Below, piece after piece: positions 31,800 to 36,746 of a stretch of DNA of 36,746 nucleotides. Position 1 is the stretch's first letter; each line of letters starts with the position of its first letter. The DNA is from a virus. The stretch is taken from IMG/VR virus record IMGVR_UViG_3300009428_000003, positions 1 through 36,746 of that record. The stretch is one strand, 5' to 3'. The notes below the pieces were generated by a model, which saw only the letters and a list, made by a program, of their open reading frames with translations, was not told the DNA's origin and made no database searches. A program made the translations under genes and the position numbers.

Positions 31800-32219
31800 T
31801 TTTGTTAATTCTTGATTGATCTTGTCCAGAAATTCCATTGTTGGCGTGTAACAAGTATCGACATCGTTTTGAATCTTTTTGTTTGAGTGCGTCACGGTTG
31901 AATGATTGATCTTCATAAAATCACCGATTGCGTTGTTTGACAAACTTGTATGTTTTCGCGCGTAATGACAAAACATTTGACGAATCCAAAGAATCTGTCT
32001 GTCTTTCGACGTTCTTATGCTTTCGCGGTCGATTTTAGCGACTTTAGAAAAAGTTCCGAGTATTGACACCAAACTATTGTTTGAATGCTTTAAATCGCGT
32101 TCTTTCATCAATAAACCGTGTGCGTCATCAAAGTTCAAACCCCGCTTTGATAATAAATGAATGAATCGCATATCGGATTTGGTATAAATCCCGCTAATCA
32201 CTTTATTTTTTTTATTCAT
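31797..32219 (-). CDS. DnaA domain IV-like DNA-binding protein (putative initiator)
   Basis: In this 140-residue protein, residues 71-120 resemble the C-terminal DNA-binding domain of DnaA: RQILWIRQMFCHYARKH, then SLSNNAIGDFMKINHSTVTHSNKKI, where HSTVTHS matches the DnaA signature (usually DHSTV.HA). No ATPase domain is present. Stand-alone DnaA-C-like proteins occur in Bacteroidota phages. It probably binds the TGACGCTTA repeats, which begin at its own stop codon, and may start replication or regulate the flanking operons; the target is inferred. The gene is followed by the primase-helicase gene. Confidence 0.87.
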   Translation of the reverse strand: MNKKNKVISGIYTKSDMRFIHLLSKRGLNFDDAHGLLMKERDLKHSNNSLVSILGTFSKVAKIDRESIRTSKDRQILWIRQMFCHYARKHTSLSNNAIGDFMKINHSTVTHSNKKIQNDVDTCYTPTMEFLDKINQELTK

Positions 32220-32233
32220 TTTTATATATAAAA

Positions 32234-32572
32234 TTAAATTATCACAAACATTCTTTTGACCAAATCCAACGAATGATGATATTTGTATTTTCGATTAAAC
32301 AACATTTTGATATTTGTCTTTCCAGAATGTTTTGTGAAGATTTGCGAAGATTTTATTTGTCTTTGAAACCCACCTTCAACAATCACAACGCCGTCTTTGA
32401 TATCAGCTGGAAAGATTGGATCGAAACGGATTGACATCACGTCAGCCGTTTCCCCAATAACACCTTCAATCAATCCGATCATTTCTTGTTTGATTTCCCC
32501 TTCTTTTAAATTTGCGACAAATACAACATCGCCTGGAAGCGGTTTGTCGTTTCTTATGTTAAAATGTATCAT
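32234..32572 (-). CDS. Unknown early protein
   Basis: This 112-residue protein starts at the ATG at 32572; a TTG at 32605 would increase overlap with the exonuclease gene. It is beta-rich (LPGDVVFVANLKEGEIKQEMIGLIEGVIG) with a basic C-terminus. There is no known family. Its place between the exonuclease and the DnaA-like initiator suggests a replication or recombination accessory. Confidence 0.7.
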   Translation of the reverse strand: MIHFNIRNDKPLPGDVVFVANLKEGEIKQEMIGLIEGVIGETADVMSIRFDPIFPADIKDGVVIVEGGFQRQIKSSQIFTKHSGKTNIKMLFNRKYKYHHSLDLVKRMFVII

Positions 32573-33005
32573 TTGCAATTGCTTCGTTTGTGTTAACTTT
32601 TTCAATAAACTTCAATAATTTTGTTTTGAATTCGTTTATTTCGTTGCTCCAATCTTCGCGCGTCACCGTTATAATGTGAAGCGGTCGCGAAATATATCTT
32701 GGATCATAGGAAACAAAATACATTGTTTCAATCGTGTCCACTATTGTGAAATAATGCAAAAGTTGTTGTTTATATTCAGCGGGAACGCGGTTTGTTATAA
32801 TGTATTCAATATGTTTTTTTGAATCTGGACACTTTACTTCAACCCCTTCCGTCGGAATTTCTTGATCCATTATCAAACCGTCGGGCGATAAATGGCAATT
32901 CGGAAAGTTTTCGTTTGTTACCATTCCGAAATGTTCAACATCAAGTTCCATGAAGTCGCGAAATTCAGCGATTGCAATTGGTTCAAGATCGATCCCCCTT
33001 TGCAT
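32559..33005 (-). CDS. YqaJ-type exonuclease, C-terminal fragment
   Basis: The frame is open from 33044 (W T N I I E D S F, and so on) and its first ATG is at 33005. It holds the catalytic half of a lambda-exonuclease/YqaJ nuclease: GIDLEPIAIAEF, CHLSPDGLI with the metal-binding Asp, GVEVKCP with the Glu-x-Lys pair, and PAEYKQQLLHYF. Joined to the N-terminal fragment by one added base near 33044 it gives about 207 residues, the usual family length. The enzyme digests one strand of duplex ends for annealing-type recombination. It overlaps the following gene by 14 bases. Confidence 0.85.
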   Translation of the reverse strand: MQRGIDLEPIAIAEFRDFMELDVEHFGMVTNENFPNCHLSPDGLIMDQEIPTEGVEVKCPDSKKHIEYIITNRVPAEYKQQLLHYFTIVDTIETMYFVSYDPRYISRPLHIITVTREDWSNEINEFKTKLLKFIEKVNTNEAIANDTF

Positions 33006-33181
33006 CGCTTCCGAAACAAATGAATCTTCAATGATGTTCGTCCACGTTCAGCAATTAGTTCATACATTAAACTTGTATTTGTGGACGAAACAACTTTTTT
33101 CGCTCGTGTTCCTCCGATTGAACCTTGTCGGATTTTATACCAATCTTCAGTTCTTTGTTCTAAGTCTTTATGCAATTTCAT
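32918..33181 (-). CDS. YqaJ-type exonuclease, N-terminal fragment
   Basis: The ATG is at 33181. Residues 1-46 (LEQRTEDWYKIRQGSIGGTRAKKV, then MYELIAER) are the typical start of YqaJ-like recombinases, with the QRTEDW..IR.G motif. After the CGT codon at 33046-33044 the frame becomes nonsense until its stop at 32918, while the -1 frame continues with the conserved family sequence. There is no slippery heptamer at the switch. A one-base deletion or sequencing error is the simplest reading. It overlaps the upstream gene by 14 bases. Confidence 0.82.
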   Translation of the reverse strand: MKLHKDLEQRTEDWYKIRQGSIGGTRAKKVVSSTNTSLMYELIAERGRTSLKIHLFRKRCKGGSILNQLQSLNFATSWNLMLNISEW

Positions 33182-33662
33182 TTTTCATGTTGTTTTTTGC
33201 GGTTAATACTTGTTTGTTATTTCTTTCGTCGTTGGTTAATTCTTGCCAGACTTTTTTCATTTCTTTCAAATCAAGACAAGATTCGATTCTTGCGATCGCT
33301 TCCATTGGATCGATTTCAACTTTTGGTTTGTATGCTCTAATTCGAAGCGCGTCCGTTGTTTCACCAAACGCCGTGACTTTTTCAGTTCCAAGAACGATCT
33401 GTTTTCCGATCCATTCTTCAACATACGGTGTCCCGTGAACCGTTTGGATCATTTTTGCGTTGGTCTTGTTTAGGATCATTCCTTTTGCGTCTTCCTCGAA
33501 ATAGCAAACCATACAAGACTCATCGCGTCCCGACTGACCTTTGACCATTTCTTGTTGCGTTGCTTTGATTGTCAACGTCCAATCTTCACCGTTTTCCAAA
33601 GAATACGCTCCAAGATACTCATAATTGTGCATCGTCTTCCAATGCGTCTTTGTGTTTTCCAT
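33168..33662 (-). CDS. Conserved phage recombination-module protein
   Basis: This 164-residue protein shows the pattern W.TM.NYEYLGAYSL, DWTLTI, KGMILNKTNAKMI, YVEEWIGKQIVL and VTAFGETTDALRIR. I recognise this as a conserved phage protein usually encoded next to YqaJ-type exonucleases; its biochemical role is not established. It overlaps the exonuclease start by 14 bases, so they are co-translated and may work together. It is the first gene after promoter box 3. Confidence 0.82.
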   Translation of the reverse strand: MENTKTHWKTMHNYEYLGAYSLENGEDWTLTIKATQQEMVKGQSGRDESCMVCYFEEDAKGMILNKTNAKMIQTVHGTPYVEEWIGKQIVLGTEKVTAFGETTDALRIRAYKPKVEIDPMEAIARIESCLDLKEMKKVWQELTNDERNNKQVLTAKNNMKNEIA

Positions 33663-33699
33663 TTTTAGTTGCGTTAAAAATTAGTAATAAAATAAAAGT

Positions 33700-33732
33700 A
33701 GTTATAAAAATGTTAGTGAACAAATTTATATA
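33700..33732 (-). promoter_or_regulatory. Early-type promoter box 3
   Basis: Minus strand TAAATTTG (33728-33721) followed by TTCACTAACATTTTTATA. The -7 and the following TTCAsT are shared with boxes 1, 2 and 4; the downstream part diverges. A leader of about 50 bases ends in AACGCAACTAAAAATG at 33662. No clear -33 element is seen. Confidence 0.7.
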
Positions 33733-33740
33733 ATTGTTTT

Positions 33741-33938
33741 TTACATTTGAACTTCCGTTCCGTTTGATTTGCGAACAATTATTGTCGCGTCGCATAGTTC
33801 ACAAAACTTTTTGAATTCCGACAATTGAATTGTTTCATCGCGGACCGTTCTATGAAATGCGGTTGCGTGTTTTCGAAGTTGTTCCGCGATCGAATCAACG
33901 GTGTTCGGTTCTGCTATTTTGTTAAATTGTTTTTTCAT
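33741..33938 (-). CDS. Small unknown early protein
   Basis: This 65-residue, mostly helical, mixed-charge protein starts MKKQFNKIAEPNTVDSIAEQ and contains two cysteines (FCELCDAT). No family was recognised. It is the last gene before promoter box 3 and starts 10 bases after the preceding small gene. Confidence 0.68.
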   Translation of the reverse strand: MKKQFNKIAEPNTVDSIAEQLRKHATAFHRTVRDETIQLSEFKKFCELCDATIIVRKSNGTEVQM

Positions 33939-33948
33939 ATTTTTTTGT

Positions 33949-34128
33949 TTAGGTCAATGAACTGTCAAGACTATTACTGTAAACAATACACGAATTATTG
34001 TCGTGATCAATTACAACCGTGTCGATTGCCAGACAAACACGGTTTAAATCTTTTGTTTCTATTTTTATTATTCCTCTTTGCCACTTGTTAAAAGTCTTCA
34101 ATATCTCAATTGCTTCTTTTAGTTCCAT
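33949..34128 (-). CDS. Small early protein (59 aa)
   Basis: An ATG at 34128 opens 59 codons: MELKEAIEILKTFNKWQRG at the start and NRVCLAIDTVVIDHDNN in the middle. The pattern ELKEAIEIL...W.RG...aIDTVI resembles small conserved proteins of Bacteroidota phages, as far as I recall. It fits exactly between two neighbouring small genes (spacing 10 and 23 bases). Function unknown. Confidence 0.72.
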   Translation of the reverse strand: MELKEAIEILKTFNKWQRGIIKIETKDLNRVCLAIDTVVIDHDNNSCIVYSNSLDSSLT

Positions 34129-34151
34129 TATTTATTTTGTGATGTGTTTGA

Positions 34152-34304
34152 TTAATGTTTGTTTAAGTCTTGAATTATTTTTTCATATTGTTCAATTATT
34201 CGATCTTTCGCGTTTGCGACTTCAATCCATCCTTTAATTGTTTTGTCCTGGTTCTTGATGTGATCTTCCAAACCATCGATTTTGCTTTTTATATATATAT
34301 CCAT
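34152..34304 (-). CDS. Small coiled-coil-like protein (50 aa)
   Basis: The ATG at 34304 gives 50 residues (MDIYIKSKIDGLEDHIKNQD at the start; IIEQYEKIIQDLNKH at the end), a charged helix-rich protein. The frame is open further up to a TTG at 34439, but that part overlaps the neighbouring gene and looks like its shadow, so the ATG is preferred. It sits in the chain of small early genes after promoter box 4. Function unknown. Confidence 0.65.
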   Translation of the reverse strand: MDIYIKSKIDGLEDHIKNQDKTIKGWIEVANAKDRIIEQYEKIIQDLNKH

Positions 34305-34314
34305 TTTGTAAAGT

Positions 34315-34542
34315 TTAAAGGTGTTGCATATTGTACCCGTGCCCAACCATTTCGTCAAGATCGTTTTTTGTAATCGATGACCATCTTTTACAAATCTTTG
34401 TGACATCGCGACCGTCAAGTTCGATCGTTTCAATTTCAAGCGTTGTCATTGGCGGTGTGAAATAATCGCCGTCGCAATGGTCCATGTTGACGTGTGCGGT
34501 CAATTCTTTGTCATCAATATAAATAATTATTTGAATGTCCAT
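34315..34542 (-). CDS. Small acidic early protein
   Basis: This 75-residue protein starts MDIQIIIYIDDKELTAHVNM and ends DLDEMVGHGYNMQHL. It is acidic with a beta-rich N-terminus and no recognised family. The leader reads AAACGCAATTAAAATG, like two other early genes. It is the second gene of the leftward early operon. Confidence 0.72.
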   Translation of the reverse strand: MDIQIIIYIDDKELTAHVNMDHCDGDYFTPPMTTLEIETIELDGRDVTKICKRWSSITKNDLDEMVGHGYNMQHL

Positions 34543-34553
34543 TTTAATTGCGT

Positions 34554-34646
34554 TTAAATATTACTAAAAATAAAATACATGATCATTGTCGCGAAAATTA
34601 ATTTTGCGATTCTGTTTTCTATTTCTTTTTCTTTCCTTGTCTTCAT
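34554..34646 (-). CDS. Very small membrane peptide (30 aa), first early gene
   Basis: An ATG at 34646, about 40 bases downstream of promoter box 4, opens 30 codons: a charged start (MKTRKEKEIENRIAK) and a hydrophobic C-terminal half (LIFATMIMYFIFSNI). This predicts a single membrane-spanning segment. The stop is 11 bases before the next gene. Position as first gene of the early transcript and good spacing support it, although its length makes it uncertain. Function unknown. Confidence 0.55.
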   Translation of the reverse strand: MKTRKEKEIENRIAKLIFATMIMYFIFSNI

Positions 34647-34664
34647 AGCGTTTTTTTTTAAAGA

Positions 34665-34716
34665 TAATGATAATTAAGGTAGTGAACAAATTTATTTAGT
34701 AATAAAATCAAACAAA
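34665..34716 (-). promoter_or_regulatory. Early-type promoter box 4 (start of the early operon)
   Basis: TTTG (34716-34713), an 18-base spacer and TAAATTTG (34694-34687), followed by TTCACTACCTTAATTATC. It is almost identical to box 2 for about 45 bases. The -33 element lies in the U tract of the preceding terminator, so lysis transcription ends where early transcription starts. Confidence 0.8.
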
Positions 34717-34740
34717 AAAAAACCACCCTAAAAGGATGGC
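34714..34740 (-). terminator. Rho-independent terminator after the lysis cassette
   Basis: On the minus transcript GCCAUCC (34740-34734) pairs with GGGUGG (34728-34723) with one U-G pair and a 5-base loop, followed by nine U (34722-34714). It lies 38 bases after the stop at 34779 and separates late from early transcription. Confidence 0.85.
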
Positions 34741-34778
34741 TTGAGAAAAACGCAACTTTAACCCACTAAAAAAACACA

Positions 34779-34991
34779 CTAAATCAATATGTCGATCAAT
34801 TGAACGACCATTTCTTTGGTGATGACACCACAAATTAATAAAACCGCGATAATTATCAAAACCGCAATTTTGTATTTCATTTTTACAATTCTTTTTTGTT
34901 TCACACCTTCAGCAACTTCGCCAACAATTTTTTTTGTTGTTTCTTTGCTAAAAAGATTCTTTGTCAATTTTATCAATGCAAGTAATTTCAT
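34779..34991 (-). CDS. Small membrane protein of the lysis cassette
   Basis: This 70-residue protein has a basic N-terminal half (LTKNLFSKETTKKIVGEVAEGVKQKRIVKMKYK) followed by one strong membrane segment (IAVLIIIAVLLICGVI) and a short tail. It starts 4 bases after the endolysin stop and ends before the terminator. It may be a holin, antiholin or spanin-like accessory; sequence alone does not decide which. The membrane segment itself is clear. Confidence 0.75.
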   Translation of the reverse strand: MKLLALIKLTKNLFSKETTKKIVGEVAEGVKQKRIVKMKYKIAVLIIIAVLLICGVITKEMVVQLIDILI

Positions 34992-34995
34992 TTTA

Positions 34996-35223
34996 TTATT
35001 TTATTTGATAATGTGGGCAATCTCTCCAAGATGACCAATTTCCGCCCCATGAAATTTTGACACCTTCCAACGCTCCCGCTTCAAGAATAACCGACGCAAC
35101 TTTGTAAAAAAGAAAATCTTGTTCGATTGATGGCATTTCGTAAAAGTTGATCCCTTTAATGTACGGAATAACGTCAATCGCAAAACCGCTTTGATGCTCC
35201 GACTTTTTTCGAATCCATCGCAT
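34996..35223 (-). CDS. Endolysin, M15-type endopeptidase, C-terminal fragment
   Basis: The conserved part starts at KKSEHQSGFAIDVIPYIKG, the SxHxxGxAxD zinc motif of VanY/M15 peptidases. It ends with ISWGGNWSSWRDCPHYQIK, the WGG.W...D..H motif carrying another zinc-binding His. The ATG at 35223 is probably not a true start, because the preceding residues belong to the other frame. Joined to the N-terminal fragment with one more A at the A6 run (35204-35209), it gives about 141 residues. It would cleave peptidoglycan stem peptides at lysis. Confidence 0.85.
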   Translation of the reverse strand: MRWIRKKSEHQSGFAIDVIPYIKGINFYEMPSIEQDFLFYKVASVILEAGALEGVKISWGGNWSSWRDCPHYQIK

Positions 35224-35420
35224 TTTGAAACGCCATCTAAAAACAATTTGTTTTGTTGGTCGGCGGTCCTAATTCCACCCATCCAGGGAATAGTAATGTC
35301 GATACCGTCTTTTTTGCGTGACATTATTCGAATAGCGCGAAACAACACCCGAATGATTCGAGGATCAACCCCGTCCATTCTTCTTATGCTTGTTTGTCCC
35401 CATTGGAATTTTTTCGACAT
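35001..35420 (-). CDS. Endolysin, M15-type endopeptidase, N-terminal fragment
   Basis: The ATG at 35420 starts MSKKFQWGQTSIRRMDGVDP, followed by GGIRTADQQNKLFLDGVSKCDG (about 48-69), the normal beginning of phage L-alanyl-D-glutamate-type M15 peptidases. After residue 72 (about 35205) this frame loses family similarity, while the -1 frame continues with the zinc motifs. The open frame happens to run on to 35001, but that tail is not meaningful. It lies 28 bases after the holin-like gene. Confidence 0.83.
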   Translation of the reverse strand: MSKKFQWGQTSIRRMDGVDPRIIRVLFRAIRIMSRKKDGIDITIPWMGGIRTADQQNKLFLDGVSKCDGFEKSRSIKAVLRLTLFRTLKGSTFTKCHQSNKIFFFTKLRRLFLKRERWKVSKFHGAEIGHLGEIAHIIK

Positions 35421-35448
35421 ATAGTAAATTTAATAAAATAAAACTAAT

Positions 35449-35730
35449 TTATTTCTTTTTTCTTTTTTTATTGAAGAAACGCCAAAAAACAAAAATTGAT
35501 GTTCCGATCGATAAGAATGAATTTATCATTGAAAAAAACTTGTCCGTTTGATCGATAAGCGTTGGTGATGAAGACTTGATTGATACGTTTACGGTTGGCA
35601 ATGAATCGGACACAAAGAGAAAAAAACATTGAACACCTTCGAATTGAAAGAATAAACCAATCGACAAGGCAACCAAAGAAATCAATTCTTCTGAATATCC
35701 TTGAATCAGTTCGATAAAACTTTCTTTCAT
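35449..35730 (-). CDS. Holin-like membrane protein
   Basis: This 93-residue protein is counted from the ATG at 35730; an ATG at 35751 lies only 3 bases from a promoter-like -7 box. Hydrophobic segments are ISLVALSIGLFFQFEGVQCFFLFV and FLSIGTSIFVFWRFF, and the C-terminus is NKKRKKK. Two membrane helices, a basic tail and position just before the endolysin fit a holin. It has no family signature that I recognise. Confidence 0.72.
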   Translation of the reverse strand: MKESFIELIQGYSEELISLVALSIGLFFQFEGVQCFFLFVSDSLPTVNVSIKSSSPTLIDQTDKFFSMINSFLSIGTSIFVFWRFFNKKRKKK

Positions 35731-35753
35731 TTCTTGTGATCTTTCCCGCATAT

Positions 35754-35761
35754 CAAATATA
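35754..35761 (-). promoter_or_regulatory. Possible -7 box before the lysis cassette
   Basis: Minus strand TATATTTG matches TAnnTTTG. The nearest TTG upstream is 25 bases away, farther than usual, so activity is doubtful. If real, transcription would start within the first codons of the longer holin ORF and favour the ATG at 35730. Confidence 0.4.
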
Positions 35762-35829
35762 AATGATTTTTATTAATTTATAAAATAACAAACATCAATT
35801 CACAATAAAAAGATATACTAAAAATTTAG

Positions 35830-36746
35830 CTACTTACAAAATTTTCCCAAATAATTTTGAACAAAATCTTTGTATTTTAATTCTAAACTTACAAAATTAG
35901 TTGTCGAATTATATTCTATTGTTTCCATCGTGTCGAATACCACTTCTTTTTGTACGTAGTTTTTTTTGTGATTGTTCAAATTATAATCTGTAAATATTAA
36001 TTTGTTTGCAAAATTATGGTATTCAATTATTTCATCAGTGATGCAATCTGGAATCAACATCGTTTGACAAGAATAGTTGTTGATCAATTCCGTTCGGTTT
36101 CTTTTTGAATTTCTGTTTGAATAAATAATATATTCGTCCTCGTATTCCGCCTGGCGATTTCCGAAGAAACCTTGAACCCTTAAACCATCAACCCAATTAA
36201 GACCCGTGAAATCAAAATCAATATGTTCCAAATATCGGTTCATTACTGATTGAATTCGAAACGTCCCGTTTGCGCGTTCTTGACTATATTGTTTTAAATC
36301 AAAACTAATACTAAATTCCGTTATTGCTCCACTTATGAAATTTGATTCAACTTTCAACCTATACGATCCTTCGCCTTCCAACAATAATACTTTTTGCCAT
36401 TGGATTTGTATTCCTTTGTAATTTGGATAATTCGCAAGCGTTCCGAAATCGTAATATATTCCGTAATCGTTGTTGATGATTGGCAAATCTGTAACGCCAT
36501 TTTTCTGAAGTGTTAATGTGATCGTTTCGCTTGAAAAGTTTCTTTTAAACAAAAAAGAATTGATGTCGTTTTGCCATTCGCTTGGATCACTTAATGAAGC
36601 CAATACGGGCGACTTATAACAACATTCGTCAAGTGCTTCCGTGACAATTGAAGTCGGTTGTTGTGGTGTTGTTGGAACAAGACAAATCGATTGCGTCACA
36701 ATTGGATTGTTTCCAAGTGTTCCCGTTGATCCGATTTCCGTGTTGA
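35830..36746 (-). CDS. Tail-associated structural protein, C-terminal part (split by contig ends)
   Basis: This is the continuation of the gene at 778-1; the frame enters at the right edge and ends with TAG at 35830-35832. Bases 36624-36746 duplicate 1-123, so residues 261-523 are encoded from 36623. The part has repeated aromatic/Asn-rich beta-like segments (YYDFGTLANYPNYKGIQIQWQKVLL) and a Cys pair CC at 260-261. A GTG at 36699 could be mistaken for a start but is an internal codon. The role is unknown; late tail position suggests a tip or host-contact protein. Confidence 0.85.
   Translation of the reverse strand, partial: NTEIGSTGTLGNNPIVTQSICLVPTTPQQPTSIVTEALDECCYKSPVLASLSDPSEWQNDINSFLFKRNFSSETITLTLQKNGVTDLPIINNDYGIYYDFGTLANYPNYKGIQIQWQKVLLLEGEGSYRLKVESNFISGAITEFSISFDLKQYSQERANGTFRIQSVMNRYLEHIDFDFTGLNWVDGLRVQGFFGNRQAEYEDEYIIYSNRNSKRNRTELINNYSCQTMLIPDCITDEIIEYHNFANKLIFTDYNLNNHKKNYVQKEVVFDTMETIEYNSTTNFVSLELKYKDFVQNYLGKFCK
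36624..36746. repeat. Terminal direct repeat, copy 2 (circular closure)
   Basis: This is the second copy of bases 1-123, identical throughout. Removing one copy restores the complete 523-residue tail gene (778 to 1, then 36623 to 35830). Confidence 0.95.

Noticed and set aside
32918-33043. C-terminal part of the 87-residue ORF after residue 46
   Set aside because: It has no similarity to the exonuclease family, and the other frame carries the expected sequence, so this stretch is out of frame.
34305-34439. N-terminal extension of the 50-residue gene to a TTG at 34439
   Set aside because: It overlaps the 75-residue gene almost completely and reads as its shadow; an ATG at 34304 fits the spacing.
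35001-35204. C-terminal part of the 139-residue ORF after residue 72
   Set aside because: Basic low-complexity nonsense; the zinc motifs of the M15 peptidase lie in the overlapping frame.
35830-36699. Separate 289-residue gene starting at a GTG (36699)
   Set aside because: The GTG is an internal Val codon; the frame continues upstream across the circular join to the ATG at 778.
1-36746. Lysogeny genes, tRNAs, CRISPR arrays or a diversity-generating retroelement
   Set aside because: No integrase, repressor, reverse transcriptase, cloverleaf or regular repeat-spacer pattern was seen on reading; a tRNA search program would be needed to exclude tRNAs fully.

Overview
The window is a complete or near-complete genome of a tailed phage (siphovirus type) that most likely infects a Bacteroidota host, probably a flavobacterium. 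The first 123 bases (1-123) recur exactly as the last 123 (36624-36746), so the contig closes into a circle of about 36,623 bp. One tail gene is cut by the closure point: it starts at 778, runs off the left edge and resumes at 36623 down to 35830. The host inference rests on several close matches to the Bacteroidota promoter consensus (TTTG, about 19 nt, TAnnTTTG), weak Shine-Dalgarno sequences, low GC, a VirE_N-type primase-helicase and a DUF3127 protein. No integrase, tRNA, CRISPR array or reverse transcriptase was seen.

Every gene I accept is on the minus strand, so transcription runs from high to low coordinates. Early region, about 34.7 to 24.9 kb: small unknown proteins, a recombination pair (unknown conserved protein plus YqaJ-type exonuclease), a DnaA-domain-IV-like protein, a VirE_N/SF3 primase-helicase, an HNH endonuclease, an SF2 helicase, small proteins including a VRR-NUC nuclease, and a DUF3127 protein. 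Packaging and head, 24.4 to 13.7 kb: ParB-methyltransferase, TerS, TerL, an early-placed structural protein, portal, scaffold, major capsid protein and connector or completion proteins. Tail, 13.7 kb to 1 and on to 35.8 kb: a frameshifted tail assembly chaperone, tape measure, hub-like protein, large tail protein, fibres and the closure-spanning protein. Lysis, 35.7 to 34.8 kb: holin-like protein, M15 endopeptidase and a small membrane protein, ended by a terminator just before the first early promoter.

Four regulatory layers are readable. (1) Four near-identical promoter boxes (TAAATTTGTTCAsT) stand at 16.3, 27.15, 33.7 and 34.7 kb; the last two open the early region, and the first two drive single genes bounded by hairpins, like morons. 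(2) TTTG/TAnnTTTG promoters precede the capsid gene, the methyltransferase-terminase block and a structural gene. (3) Rho-independent terminators lie at 34.7, 26.8, 24.8 and 16.3 kb. (4) Two related intergenic regions (24.5-24.85 and 31.57-31.8 kb) share TGACGCTTA repeats, conserved blocks at identical spacing and an AT-rich asymmetric tract; one directly adjoins the DnaA-like gene. These are the best candidates for replication origins or a two-site regulatory switch.

Two conserved enzymes, the YqaJ exonuclease and the M15 endolysin, are each split by an apparent single-base loss and need read-level verification. The tail chaperone, in contrast, carries a convincing programmed -1 frameshift signal.
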